Shown one piece after another: positions 1 through 6,792 of a stretch of 18,101 nucleotides of DNA (position 1 is the first letter of the stretch; every line of letters begins with the position of its first letter). Under the pieces are notes generated by a model. That model did no database searches. It saw only the letters and a list, made by a program, of their open reading frames with translations, and had not been told where the DNA came from. Location: contig CAMVIL010000005.1 of assembly GCA_947167535.1 (NCBI GenBank), positions 1 to 18,101 on the forward strand, in the 5' to 3' direction. The DNA is from an uncultured Ruminococcus sp. (lineage in GTDB: Bacteria > Bacillota > Clostridia > Oscillospirales > Ruminococcaceae). The position numbers were made by a program, and so were the translations under genes.

Positions 1-1091
1 TATTCGGCGACGCTCCCACAGTGTACCCGCTCGAGAGGAAGGGTCACACCCTCGAATTCCTCCGCACGATACCTCTCCCCAGAGGAAGGACGAACACCTT
101 GAACGCCGTATGGCGCGTGCGCTCGGTGCTCGCTTCGGCTATACACGAATACTTCCAGAGCCATCACTTCGTATACGTGAACACTCCCCTTATCACCGGC
201 AGCGACTGCGAGGGCGCGGGCGAGATGTTCCAGGTAACGACCATCGGCTACAGCAATGAATTCAAGAGCGAAGAAGATTACTACGCGAACGACTTCTTCG
301 GCAAGAGAGCCGGTCTTTCGGTATCCGGTCAGCTCGAGGGCGAGATGGCGGCTATGGCTATGGGCAAGATATACACCTTCGGTCCTTCCTTCCGCGCCGA
401 GAATTCCAACACTCCCAAGCACCTTGCAGAGTTCTGGCACGTTGAGCCCGAGGTAGCATTCATGGAGCTGGACGACGTTATCGCTCTTGCTGAGGATATG
501 CTCAAGTTCGTCATCGGCAAGCTGCTGGACACCTGCCCCGACGAGATCGCTTTCTTTGACGCTCACTTCGAGAAGGGTCTGAAGGCAAGACTCGAGGAGC
601 TTATCTCCCACGAGTTCGGAAGAGTTACCTACACCGAAGCTATCGAGCTTCTGAAAAAGTCGGGCGAGGACTTCGTTTACCCCGTAGAGTGGGGCTGCGA
701 CCTGCAGACCGAGCACGAGAGATATCTCTCCGAGAAGGTCTTCAAGAAGGCTGTATTCGTCACCGACTACCCGAAGGAGATAAAGTCCTTCTACATGAAG
801 CAGAACCCCGACGGCAAGACCGTTGCGGCAGTTGACCTGCTGGTGCCCGGCGTAGGCGAGATCATCGGCGGCAGCGAGAGAGAGTACGACCTCGATAAGC
901 TGCTGGCAGCTATGAAGGAGAGAAACATGAACCTCGACCTTTACAGCGACTACATCGACCTGAGAAAGTTCGGAAGCGTGCCTCACGGCGGCTTCGGTCT
1001 CGGCTTCGAGAGACTCATCATGTACACCACCGGCATGGCAAACATCCGCGACGTTATCCTCTTCCCGAGAACCGTCGGCTCCATCAGATGA
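1..1091 (+). CDS. asnS: Asparaginyl-tRNA synthetase, 5' end missing
   Basis: Class IIb aminoacyl-tRNA synthetase that charges tRNA-Asn with asparagine in the cytoplasm. The open frame enters from the left edge (codons from base 3), so the N-terminal OB-fold anticodon-binding domain, roughly 100 residues, lies outside the window; about 362 residues of catalytic core are present. Visible marks are [13 protein letters not shown], the motif 2 region [20 protein letters not shown], the IIGGSERE element and motif 3 [12 protein letters not shown], ending in DVILFPRT. The residues after FRAE and the WHVEPE stretch fit AsnRS better than AspRS. The GTG at 21 is an internal codon, not a start. The gene stops at TGA 1089-1091. 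It sits just before asnA, so asparagine synthesis and its use in charging are neighbours, although asnA has its own promoter. Confidence 0.95.
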   Translation, partial: FGDAPTVYPLERKGHTLEFLRTIPLPRGRTNTLNAVWRVRSVLASAIHEYFQSHHFVYVNTPLITGSDCEGAGEMFQVTTIGYSNEFKSEEDYYANDFFGKRAGLSVSGQLEGEMAAMAMGKIYTFGPSFRAENSNTPKHLAEFWHVEPEVAFMELDDVIALAEDMLKFVIGKLLDTCPDEIAFFDAHFEKGLKARLEELISHEFGRVTYTEAIELLKKSGEDFVYPVEWGCDLQTEHERYLSEKVFKKAVFVTDYPKEIKSFYMKQNPDGKTVAAVDLLVPGVGEIIGGSEREYDLDKLLAAMKERNMNLDLYSDYIDLRKFGSVPHGGFGLGFERLIMYTTGMANIRDVILFPRTVGSIR

Positions 1092-1150
1092 TTTAGCTGC
1101 GGCACCGTCTGAACACACTATAAAAATAATACTTCCTGCAGGGAATAACG

Positions 1151-1172
1151 CTTCGGTTTTCCGAAGAAATTT
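1151..1172 (+). terminator. Weak terminator-like hairpin after asnS
   Basis: A perfect 6-bp stem (CTTCGG / CCGAAG) with a TTTT loop lies 60 bases after the asnS stop. The following tract, AAATTT, is a poor U-run, so this may be only a partial terminator. It lies just before the asnA promoter. Confidence 0.3.
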
Positions 1173-1183
1173 CCGAAAAGCTC

Positions 1184-1212
1184 TTGACAGGGTCTGTTTT
1201 TTGTGGTATAAT
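1184..1212 (+). promoter_or_regulatory. Consensus sigma-A promoter of asnA
   Basis: TTGACA at 1184-1189 and TATAAT at 1207-1212 are separated by exactly 17 bp, a perfect match to the housekeeping consensus. Transcription would start near 1219, about 100 bases before the asnA ATG, leaving room for the leader hairpin described next. Confidence 0.9.
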
Positions 1213-1230
1213 GTAAGCACAAGGAACAAA

Positions 1231-1273
1231 GGTGTTCTGATCCGTCAAGGGTCGGGACGCCTTTTATTGTTTT
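1231..1273 (+). terminator. Terminator-like hairpin in the asnA leader (candidate attenuator)
   Basis: Bases 1231-1243 pair with 1249-1261 over 13 positions without a mismatch if four G-U wobbles are allowed; the loop is GTCAA. The stem is followed by a T-rich tract (TTTTATTGTTTT, 1262-1273). This is the form of a Rho-independent terminator, but it lies between the asnA promoter and the asnA start, where it would act as an attenuator or a leader structure. A second small stem (GGGC / GCCC, near 1278-1289) precedes the ribosome binding site. The leader is too short for a classical T-box. Confidence 0.6.
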
Positions 1274-1316
1274 ATCAGGGCTTTGCGCCCCAAGTATTTT
1301 GAAAGGAATGATCTCT

Positions 1317-2327
1317 ATGTCAAGATCACTGCGTATCCCCGAGGGCTACAAGTCCTCATTAACTCTGAGAGAAACTCAGCACGCCATCAAGTACATCAAG
1401 GATGTTTTCCAGCAGGCGCTGTCATTCTCGCTGACTCTCGACCGCGTTTCGGCGCCCCTTATCGTAAGACAGGGCAGCGGTATCAACGACGATCTGAACG
1501 GAGTTGAGAGAAAGGTCGATTTCGACATCAAGGAGATCGACGGCAAGGCTGAGGTCGTGCAGTCGCTGGCCAAGTGGAAGAGAATGGCTCTCTACCGCTA
1601 CGGCTACAACATCGGCGAGGGCATCTACACCGATATGAACGCCATCCGCCGCGACGACGACACCGACAACACCCACTCCATCTTCGTAGACCAGTGGGAC
1701 TGGGAGAAGGTCATCTCCCGCGACCAGCGCACCGAAGAATTCCTCAAGGAGACCGTAAAGAACGTAGTCAAGGCTGTAGCTTTCACCAAGAGAAAGGTGA
1801 GCCTGCGTTATCCTCAGCTGGCGGCGCCCATCTGCGACGAGCCTTTCTTCATCACCACTCAGGAGCTTGAAGATATGTACCCCGACAAGACGGGTCACGA
1901 GCGCGAGCGTCTTATCACCAAGGAGCACAAGACCGTCTTCCTTATGAGCATCGGCGGAAAGCTGAAGAGCGGCAAGAAGCACGACGGCAGAGCTCCCGAC
2001 TACGACGACTGGGCGCTCAACGGCGACATTCTCTTCTGGGACGAGACCCTTGACGATTCGCTGGAGATATCCTCTATGGGTATCAGAGTAGATTCCGAGT
2101 CGCTGGCAAGACAGCTGGCAGAGTGCGGCGCAGAGGACAGGATGCAGTACAAATATCACCAGATGATAGCCGACGGCACCCTCCCGCTGACCATCGGCGG
2201 CGGCATCGGTCAGTCGAGACTGTGTATGCTGCTGCTCGAAAAGGCTCACATCGGCGAGGTACAGTCTTCCGTATGGTCGGAGGAAATGATCTCGAAGTGC
2301 GCAGAGAACAACATCGTTCTTCTGTGA
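1317..2327 (+). CDS. asnA: Aspartate-ammonia ligase (asparagine synthetase A)
   Basis: ATP-dependent, ammonia-using asparagine synthetase that makes L-asparagine from L-aspartate and NH3, with AMP and PPi as products. The fold is related to class II tRNA synthetases. At 336 residues it is close to the E. coli AsnA length of 330. Recognisable blocks are VVQSLAKWKRMAL, GEGIYTDMNAIR, SIFVDQWDWEKV, DGRAPDYDDWALNGDILFW, ELSSMGIRVD-type EISSMGIRVD, and TIGGGIGQSRLCMLLL near the C-terminus. I chose ATG 1317 because AAAGGA (1302-1307) sits 9 bases before it; ATG 1308 would touch the ribosome binding site and TTG 1299 lies before it. It is transcribed alone, from a consensus promoter through a hairpin leader, and ends at a strong terminator. 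Use of free ammonia fits a gut or rumen anaerobe. Confidence 0.96.
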   Translation: MSRSLRIPEGYKSSLTLRETQHAIKYIKDVFQQALSFSLTLDRVSAPLIVRQGSGINDDLNGVERKVDFDIKEIDGKAEVVQSLAKWKRMALYRYGYNIGEGIYTDMNAIRRDDDTDNTHSIFVDQWDWEKVISRDQRTEEFLKETVKNVVKAVAFTKRKVSLRYPQLAAPICDEPFFITTQELEDMYPDKTGHERERLITKEHKTVFLMSIGGKLKSGKKHDGRAPDYDDWALNGDILFWDETLDDSLEISSMGIRVDSESLARQLAECGAEDRMQYKYHQMIADGTLPLTIGGGIGQSRLCMLLLEKAHIGEVQSSVWSEEMISKCAENNIVLL

Positions 2328-2357
2328 TACAGGCAGTTAACATATAATATTTCAAGG

Positions 2358-2391
2358 GCAGAGGCTCCGCAGGGGGGCTTCTGCTTTTTTT
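2358..2391 (+). terminator. Rho-independent terminator of asnA
   Basis: An 11-bp stem (2358-2368 with 2374-2384, two G-U pairs), a 5-base loop and seven T residues (2385-2391), 30 bases after the asnA stop. Confidence 0.9.
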
Positions 2392-2440
2392 GGTTTGTGC
2401 AGTCAGGCTGCCGAATTTTGTACTTTTTCGCGCAAAAGAC

Positions 2441-2470
2441 TTGACAGTCGTACATTAATTATGTTATAAT
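2441..2470 (+). promoter_or_regulatory. Sigma-A promoter of the GGDEF gene
   Basis: TTGACA (2441-2446), an 18-bp spacer and TATAAT (2465-2470). The transcript would start near 2477 and reach the strong Shine-Dalgarno AAGGAGG at 2536-2542, seven bases before the ATG at 2550. Confidence 0.85.
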
Positions 2471-2549
2471 TAAACAAATATTTACATTCATCTTTCGGCT
2501 GCGACTTCATACAGGGCTTTTGCAGATACGGGAATAAGGAGGCTTTACA

Positions 2550-3983
2550 ATGGACTTTAAGACATGGATAGAAAACGTTGAGGGAATGGCGAGCGTTTAC
2601 GCTTTTGACGTGCTTCCCGACGGCAGCTTCAGCGAGATACGCCTTATGGCTTACAACAGCCAGAACGGATTTATGATGCACCTTCCCCCCGAAGCGCCGA
2701 AATTTTACCCCGGTATACCTTACAGCGCATATTTCACCGACATCAACTTCGAGAGCTTTGTATACAGAGCCGCCAGCAGGCACGAGCCGCTCTATTCCTA
2801 CGTCAACGCCCGCGGAGGCTGGATAAAGGGATTCTACCTGCCTATAACAGAGGCGGGCACGGTCTCGGCAGATGTGGTGACGCAGTACGACAAGAGCAAG
2901 CCGTATACCCTCTACTGCCTGTATACCGTCAGCTATTCGCAGGAAGTGGACTCCGATTCTATGAACCAGCGCTCCAACGATGTGTCCAACGCTGTCATGA
3001 ACATAAGCATAAGACTGCACGAAACTCAGGATTTCTACCAGTCGATGGCGATGACGTCAAGCGAGATACGCGAGCTCTGCGGCGCCGAGAAATGCTCCAT
3101 ATATACCGTTGACAAGAAAACAAAGAACTGCTGCTTCATTAACAATGAAGGCGTCCGGAAGGAGCTTATAGAAAGCTTCTCCGTCGAGATGAAGCGCACG
3201 CCCTACGAGATCGCCCTTAAATGGGTGGAGGATCTTGCGATGAGCGACTGCCTGCTGCTTGATGACCTCAAGGTCGTGGAGGAGCGTGATCCGCTGTGGT
3301 ACAATTCCCTGTGTACGCACGGGATAAAGAACATCATACTCTACGCCATACGCTTCAATCAGACGCTGGTGGGATTTATCTGGGCGGCAAACTACGACAC
3401 AGAGAAGAAAATGCTGATAAAGGAAACTCTCGAGCTGACCACGTTTATGATAGCCGCCGTCATCGCGAACTTCCAGCTCGTGTCTCAGCTTGAGGAAAAG
3501 AGCACGATAGACGCGCTGACACAGGTCAACAACCGCAACTACATGAACGAGCGGGTGGAGAAATATGTCTCGGGCGAGGCAAAGCTTCCCGAGATCATGG
3601 GTATCGTCTTTGCCGATCTGAACGGACTCAAGACGGTGAACGACGACTTCGGTCACGACGCCGGCGACAAGCTGCTCAACAGAGCCGCGGCGCTTCTGAA
3701 GATAGCCTTCGGGGATTACGAGATCTACCGTGCAGGCGGCGACGAGTTCGTCATATTCTGTCCCGGCATCACCGAAGAAGATCTCGCGCAGCAGGTATCT
3801 CAGCTGCGGGCTCTTTCGGACAACACCTCTGACGTAAGCTTTGCTGTCGGTACTGCTTACCGCACAGGTGAGTATGACATCTGCCGCGCGATGCAGTCTG
3901 CGGACGAGCAGATGTACAAGGACAAGGAAGAGTTCTACCGCGATCATCCCGAAAAGGACAGGCGCAGACGAAGCAGAGGCTGA
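2550..3983 (+). CDS. GAF-GGDEF protein, probable diguanylate cyclase
   Basis: Probable cytoplasmic signalling enzyme making cyclic di-GMP from two GTP. The 477 residues have no signal peptide or membrane segment. Residues 1-150 form an N-terminal region I cannot assign. Residues about 155-310 look like a GAF domain (EIRELCGAEKCSIYTVD, then NIILYAIRFNQTLVGFIWAAN). A helical link (QLVSQLEEKSTIDALTQVNN, from about 310) leads to the GGDEF domain, residues about 316-465, with DLNGLKTVNDDFGHDAGD and an intact AGGDEF (GGDEF at 396-400). This suggests catalytic competence. There is no RxxD at the usual product-inhibition position upstream of GGDEF, and no EAL or HD-GYP domain. The tail is basic (KDRRRRSRG). 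It stands alone between two terminators; the GAF ligand is unknown. Start supported by AAGGAGG. Confidence 0.88.
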   Translation: MDFKTWIENVEGMASVYAFDVLPDGSFSEIRLMAYNSQNGFMMHLPPEAPKFYPGIPYSAYFTDINFESFVYRAASRHEPLYSYVNARGGWIKGFYLPITEAGTVSADVVTQYDKSKPYTLYCLYTVSYSQEVDSDSMNQRSNDVSNAVMNISIRLHETQDFYQSMAMTSSEIRELCGAEKCSIYTVDKKTKNCCFINNEGVRKELIESFSVEMKRTPYEIALKWVEDLAMSDCLLLDDLKVVEERDPLWYNSLCTHGIKNIILYAIRFNQTLVGFIWAANYDTEKKMLIKETLELTTFMIAAVIANFQLVSQLEEKSTIDALTQVNNRNYMNERVEKYVSGEAKLPEIMGIVFADLNGLKTVNDDFGHDAGDKLLNRAAALLKIAFGDYEIYRAGGDEFVIFCPGITEEDLAQQVSQLRALSDNTSDVSFAVGTAYRTGEYDICRAMQSADEQMYKDKEEFYRDHPEKDRRRRSRG

Positions 3984-3999
3984 ACCTCACAACGATAGG

Positions 4000-4035
4000 T
4001 CCCGGTGTATCTGACAAAGGTGCGCCGGGATTTTT
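4000..4035 (+). terminator. Rho-independent terminator of the GGDEF gene
   Basis: A 10-bp stem (4000-4009 with 4021-4030, TCCCGG / CCGGGA core, two G-U pairs), an 11-base loop and TTTTT (4031-4035), starting 17 bases after the stop. Confidence 0.85.
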
Positions 4036-4050
4036 GTATTGTGTAGATAA

Positions 4051-4105
4051 TACAAATTTTACGAACAACTGAAAATTTGTACGTTCGCTGTCAAACAAAT
4101 TGACA
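4051..4105. promoter_or_regulatory. Two inverted repeats upstream of the xylanase gene
   Basis: A perfect 10-bp inverted repeat (TACAAATTTT 4051-4060 and AAAATTTGTA 4072-4081, 11-base spacer) is followed by TGTCAA-5-TTGACA (4089-4105). They lie in an AT-rich stretch about 130-190 bases upstream of the predicted transcription start. A smaller repeat, GGAAT-5-ATTCC, is at 4166-4180. They look like operator sites rather than terminators because no U-run follows. TTGACA at 4100-4105 could also be a second -35, but no good -10 follows it. Confidence 0.4.
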
Positions 4106-4150
4106 AACACGCAAAATATTCGGACATTACGCACTTTTTTGGTGTCTTTT

Positions 4151-4165
4151 TTGTAAACGATTTCT
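4151..4165 (+). promoter_or_regulatory. Candidate catabolite-response element (cre) upstream of GH30
   Basis: The 15-mer TTGTAAACGATTTCT matches the Firmicute cre pattern WTGNAANCGNWNNCW at every defined position. It lies about 40 bases upstream of the -35 box of the xylanase promoter. This is a pattern match only; a CcpA-like protein is not encoded in the window. Confidence 0.45.
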
Positions 4166-4205
4166 GGAATTTTATATTCCGTCCACCAAATAATGATTTT
4201 GTGGG

Positions 4206-4234
4206 TTGAGGTACTGTCTGCATTGTGATATAAT
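4206..4234 (+). promoter_or_regulatory. Promoter of the GH30 xylanase gene
   Basis: TTGAGG (4206-4211), a 17-bp spacer and TATAAT (4229-4234). The -35 box is weaker than those of the housekeeping genes in this window, as expected if an activator helps. The transcript start would be near 4241, and the leader contains the palindrome TGTTAACA (4254-4261). The Shine-Dalgarno AAGGAGGGG (4280-4288) is very strong. Confidence 0.75.
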
Positions 4235-4294
4235 GACCTCAAATAGTAAGATGTGTTAACAAAAACTGTTTAAATTTATAAGGAGGGGCACCAT

Positions 4295-6703
4295 ATGCAT
4301 CTAAGAAAAACACTCAAACGCTTGTTTGCAGGCGCAGTCAGCAGTGCTATGCTGCTTTCTATGGCTCCGGCAATGTCCGCCAGCGCAGCCAGTGTCTGCA
4401 CCATCAACACCGGCAAAACTTACCAGTACATACGAGGTTTCGGCGGTATCGATCTTCCCGAATGGCAGGGCTATTCTCTGTCGGACGCTGAGCTGGCAAG
4501 AGCCTTCGGAAACGGCGACGGTCAGCTGGGACTCACTGTACTGCGTGTTTACGTAAACCCTAACAGCAGCGCATGGGGCAATTGTCTGAAAACCGCACAG
4601 TACGCTTCCAAGAACGGCGCTACTGTCTTCGCGACACCGTGGGAGCCGCCCTCTAATTTGTGCGAGTCCGGCGGAAGCAACGGTAAGCTTCACCTGAAAT
4701 CTTCAAATTACGGCGCATACGCCAAGCACCTGAACGATTTCGGTAATTACATGAAGAACAACGGCGTAAATCTGTACTCGATCTCCGTTCAGAACGAGCC
4801 TGACTACGCTAAGGAGTGGACATACTGGTCTCCCGAAGAGACTACCACCTTCCTCGCTAACTACGGCGATCAGATCACCAGCACAAGAGTTATGTCGCCT
4901 GAGACCTTCCAGTACGGCGCATGGTCCACTGCCGGCAGAAACTATTACAACAACATTCTGAACAACTCGAAGGCTCTCGCAAACACCGATGTTTTCGGAA
5001 CCCACTTCTACGGCACTCCCAGAAACAAAATGGACTTCCCCGCTCTCGAGAACTCCGGCAAGGAGATCTGGATGACCGAGGTCTACGTGCCGAACTCCAA
5101 CGCTAACTCCGCTAACAACTGGCCTGAGGCTCTCGACGTTGCCGAGAATATCCACAACGGTCTCGTTGTAGGCAACATGAGCGTTTACACCTGGTGGTAC
5201 ATCAAGAGAAGCTACAGCCTCCTCGAGCAGAGCGGCTCCAACGGCGCTATCACCAAGCGCGGCTACATGATGGCTCAGTACTCCAAGTACGTTCGTCCCG
5301 GCGATTTCCGCATCGACTGCACCGAGTCCCCCGACAGCAACCTGCTCATCTCCGCTTACAAGCACAGCGATACTCAGATCGAAGTAGTTGCAGTAAACAA
5401 GGGTACCAGCGACATTTCGCAGCAGTTCTCCGTTGGCAACAGAACCATCACCAACGTTGACAGATACCGCACAACTTCCAGCGAGAACCTCGCAAAGACC
5501 GCCAGTCTTGATCACGACACCTCTTCCTACTGGGCAAATCTCCCCGCTAAGAGCGTTTCTACTTTCGTTATCAAGCTCACAAGCGACGGCAGCTCAATGC
5601 CTCAGAACCCCGATCCCGGCAACACCGATCCCATCAATCCCGACTCTAACGGCTACTACTATCACGACACCTTCGAGAACGGCACCGACGATTGGGAAGC
5701 AAGAGGCGGCACAGAGCTCGTTATGAGCGGCAGACATCCCTACAAGGGCACAAACGCACTTCTCGTTCAGAACCGCGAAAAGGCTTGGCAGGGCGTTCAG
5801 AAGGTCCTCGACACCAACACCTTCAAGGCAGGACAGAAGTACAGCTTCAGCGTGGCCGTTGACTATGAGGACGGTCAGGACGAGCAGGCATTCTACCTCT
5901 CGCTGCAGTACACCGACTCTTCGGGCGAGACAAAGTACGCTCACATCGCAGACGGCAAGACCTATCCCGGTCAGTATCTGCACCTTGCTAACACAAGCTA
6001 CCAGATCCCCAGCGGCGCTACCAATCCTATCCTCTACGTAGAGACTCCCGAGGGAACTGACAACTTCTACATTGACGAAGCCATCGTTGCTAAGGATGGC
6101 ACCAAGATCGACGGTCCTTCTACTCCTACTCCTCCCACTCCCGAAGTAAAGACCACCACTGTATTCTACAGCCCCGCTGACAACGCTGTTAACCTTTCCT
6201 GGAACGCAGTAAGCGGCGCAGATGCATATGCTGTATACGTAAGAGAATACGGCAACTGGACAAAGAAGACCGAGACCACAAGCACTTCCTACACTCTCGG
6301 CGGTCTGACCGCAGGCACCAGCTACGAGGTCGCTGTTGACGTTAAGTACAACGGAACATGGGGCAACGACTACTCCAACGCCATCACCGTTACACCTAAC
6401 AAGGCACAGACAAGCAGCGGAACTGCTCCCGCAATAACCGCTATCGACTACAACAGCCAGTATCACCAGATCAGATTCACATGGGCACCTGTAAGCGGCG
6501 CTCAGAACTACGGCATCGCGGTATATCTGGCAGGCAAGTGGAGAATTCAGACTCAGTCCATCGCTGCTAACGTTACGACCTTCACCACCCCGAAGAACCT
6601 CACTCCCGGCAAGAGCTATCAGGTAGCTATCGCCGCTAAGGTGAACGGCACATGGGGCGTGGCTGAGGCTATCAAGAACGCTGTTACCGTTACTGTTCAG
6701 TAA
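4295..6703 (+). CDS. Secreted GH30 (subfamily 8-like) glucuronoxylanase with CBM22 and two FN3-like modules
   Basis: Extracellular endo-xylanase that by family cuts beta-1,4-xylan at sites set by a (methyl)glucuronic acid branch. Domains in order: signal peptide (residues 1 to about 31, basic start MHLRKTLKR, hydrophobic core, cleavage near SASA-AS); GH30 barrel with flanking beta domain (about 35-430); Pro/Asp/Asn linker; CBM22-like xylan-binding module (about 454-603, from YYYHDTFENGTDDWEARGG); Pro/Thr linker; two FN3-like repeats (about 620-703 and 712-802, each with SWNAVSGA or TWAPVSGA). The acid/base is Glu168 in VQNEPDY and the nucleophile Glu262 in IWMTEVYVP. Arg305 in WWYIKRSYSL corresponds to the arginine that reads the glucuronate carboxylate in Bacillus XynC, as I recall that family. 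There is no dockerin, sortase signal or SLH domain, so it is probably free or held by its binding modules. The FN3-like repeats could instead be a CBM37-type module. Single-gene transcript. Confidence 0.93.
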   Translation: MHLRKTLKRLFAGAVSSAMLLSMAPAMSASAASVCTINTGKTYQYIRGFGGIDLPEWQGYSLSDAELARAFGNGDGQLGLTVLRVYVNPNSSAWGNCLKTAQYASKNGATVFATPWEPPSNLCESGGSNGKLHLKSSNYGAYAKHLNDFGNYMKNNGVNLYSISVQNEPDYAKEWTYWSPEETTTFLANYGDQITSTRVMSPETFQYGAWSTAGRNYYNNILNNSKALANTDVFGTHFYGTPRNKMDFPALENSGKEIWMTEVYVPNSNANSANNWPEALDVAENIHNGLVVGNMSVYTWWYIKRSYSLLEQSGSNGAITKRGYMMAQYSKYVRPGDFRIDCTESPDSNLLISAYKHSDTQIEVVAVNKGTSDISQQFSVGNRTITNVDRYRTTSSENLAKTASLDHDTSSYWANLPAKSVSTFVIKLTSDGSSMPQNPDPGNTDPINPDSNGYYYHDTFENGTDDWEARGGTELVMSGRHPYKGTNALLVQNREKAWQGVQKVLDTNTFKAGQKYSFSVAVDYEDGQDEQAFYLSLQYTDSSGETKYAHIADGKTYPGQYLHLANTSYQIPSGATNPILYVETPEGTDNFYIDEAIVAKDGTKIDGPSTPTPPTPEVKTTTVFYSPADNAVNLSWNAVSGADAYAVYVREYGNWTKKTETTSTSYTLGGLTAGTSYEVAVDVKYNGTWGNDYSNAITVTPNKAQTSSGTAPAITAIDYNSQYHQIRFTWAPVSGAQNYGIAVYLAGKWRIQTQSIAANVTTFTTPKNLTPGKSYQVAIAAKVNGTWGVAEAIKNAVTVTVQ

Positions 6704-6749
6704 TCAGCTTTCACGATTAATGCTTTCAACTGGTTTTTCCAACCCCTGA

Positions 6750-6787
6750 AAAACACCCTCTCAGCATTCAATGCGAGAGGGTGTTTT
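6750..6787. terminator. Shared bidirectional terminator between xylanase and regulator
   Basis: A perfect 13-bp stem (AAAACACCCTCTC 6750-6762 with GAGAGGGTGTTTT 6775-6787) around a 12-base loop. It gives a U-run in both directions. It lies between two convergent genes and ends only five bases before the regulator's stop codon. Confidence 0.93.
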
Positions 6788-6792
6788 ATCTT

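Noticed and set aside
1231..1273. T-box riboswitch for asnA (GGGTCGGGACGCC resembles the T-box core)
   Set aside because: The leader from the promoter to the ATG is only about 100 bases. There is no room for the specifier stem, and the G-rich part is used in the hairpin.
1422..2249. 275-residue open frame on the minus strand across asnA
   Set aside because: It mirrors the codon pattern of asnA, has no ribosome binding site or recognisable domain, and lies wholly inside a certain gene.
4100..4105. Second xylanase promoter using the TTGACA at 4100
   Set aside because: The sequence 17 bp downstream (GACATT) is a poor -10, and the box is better explained as half of an inverted repeat.
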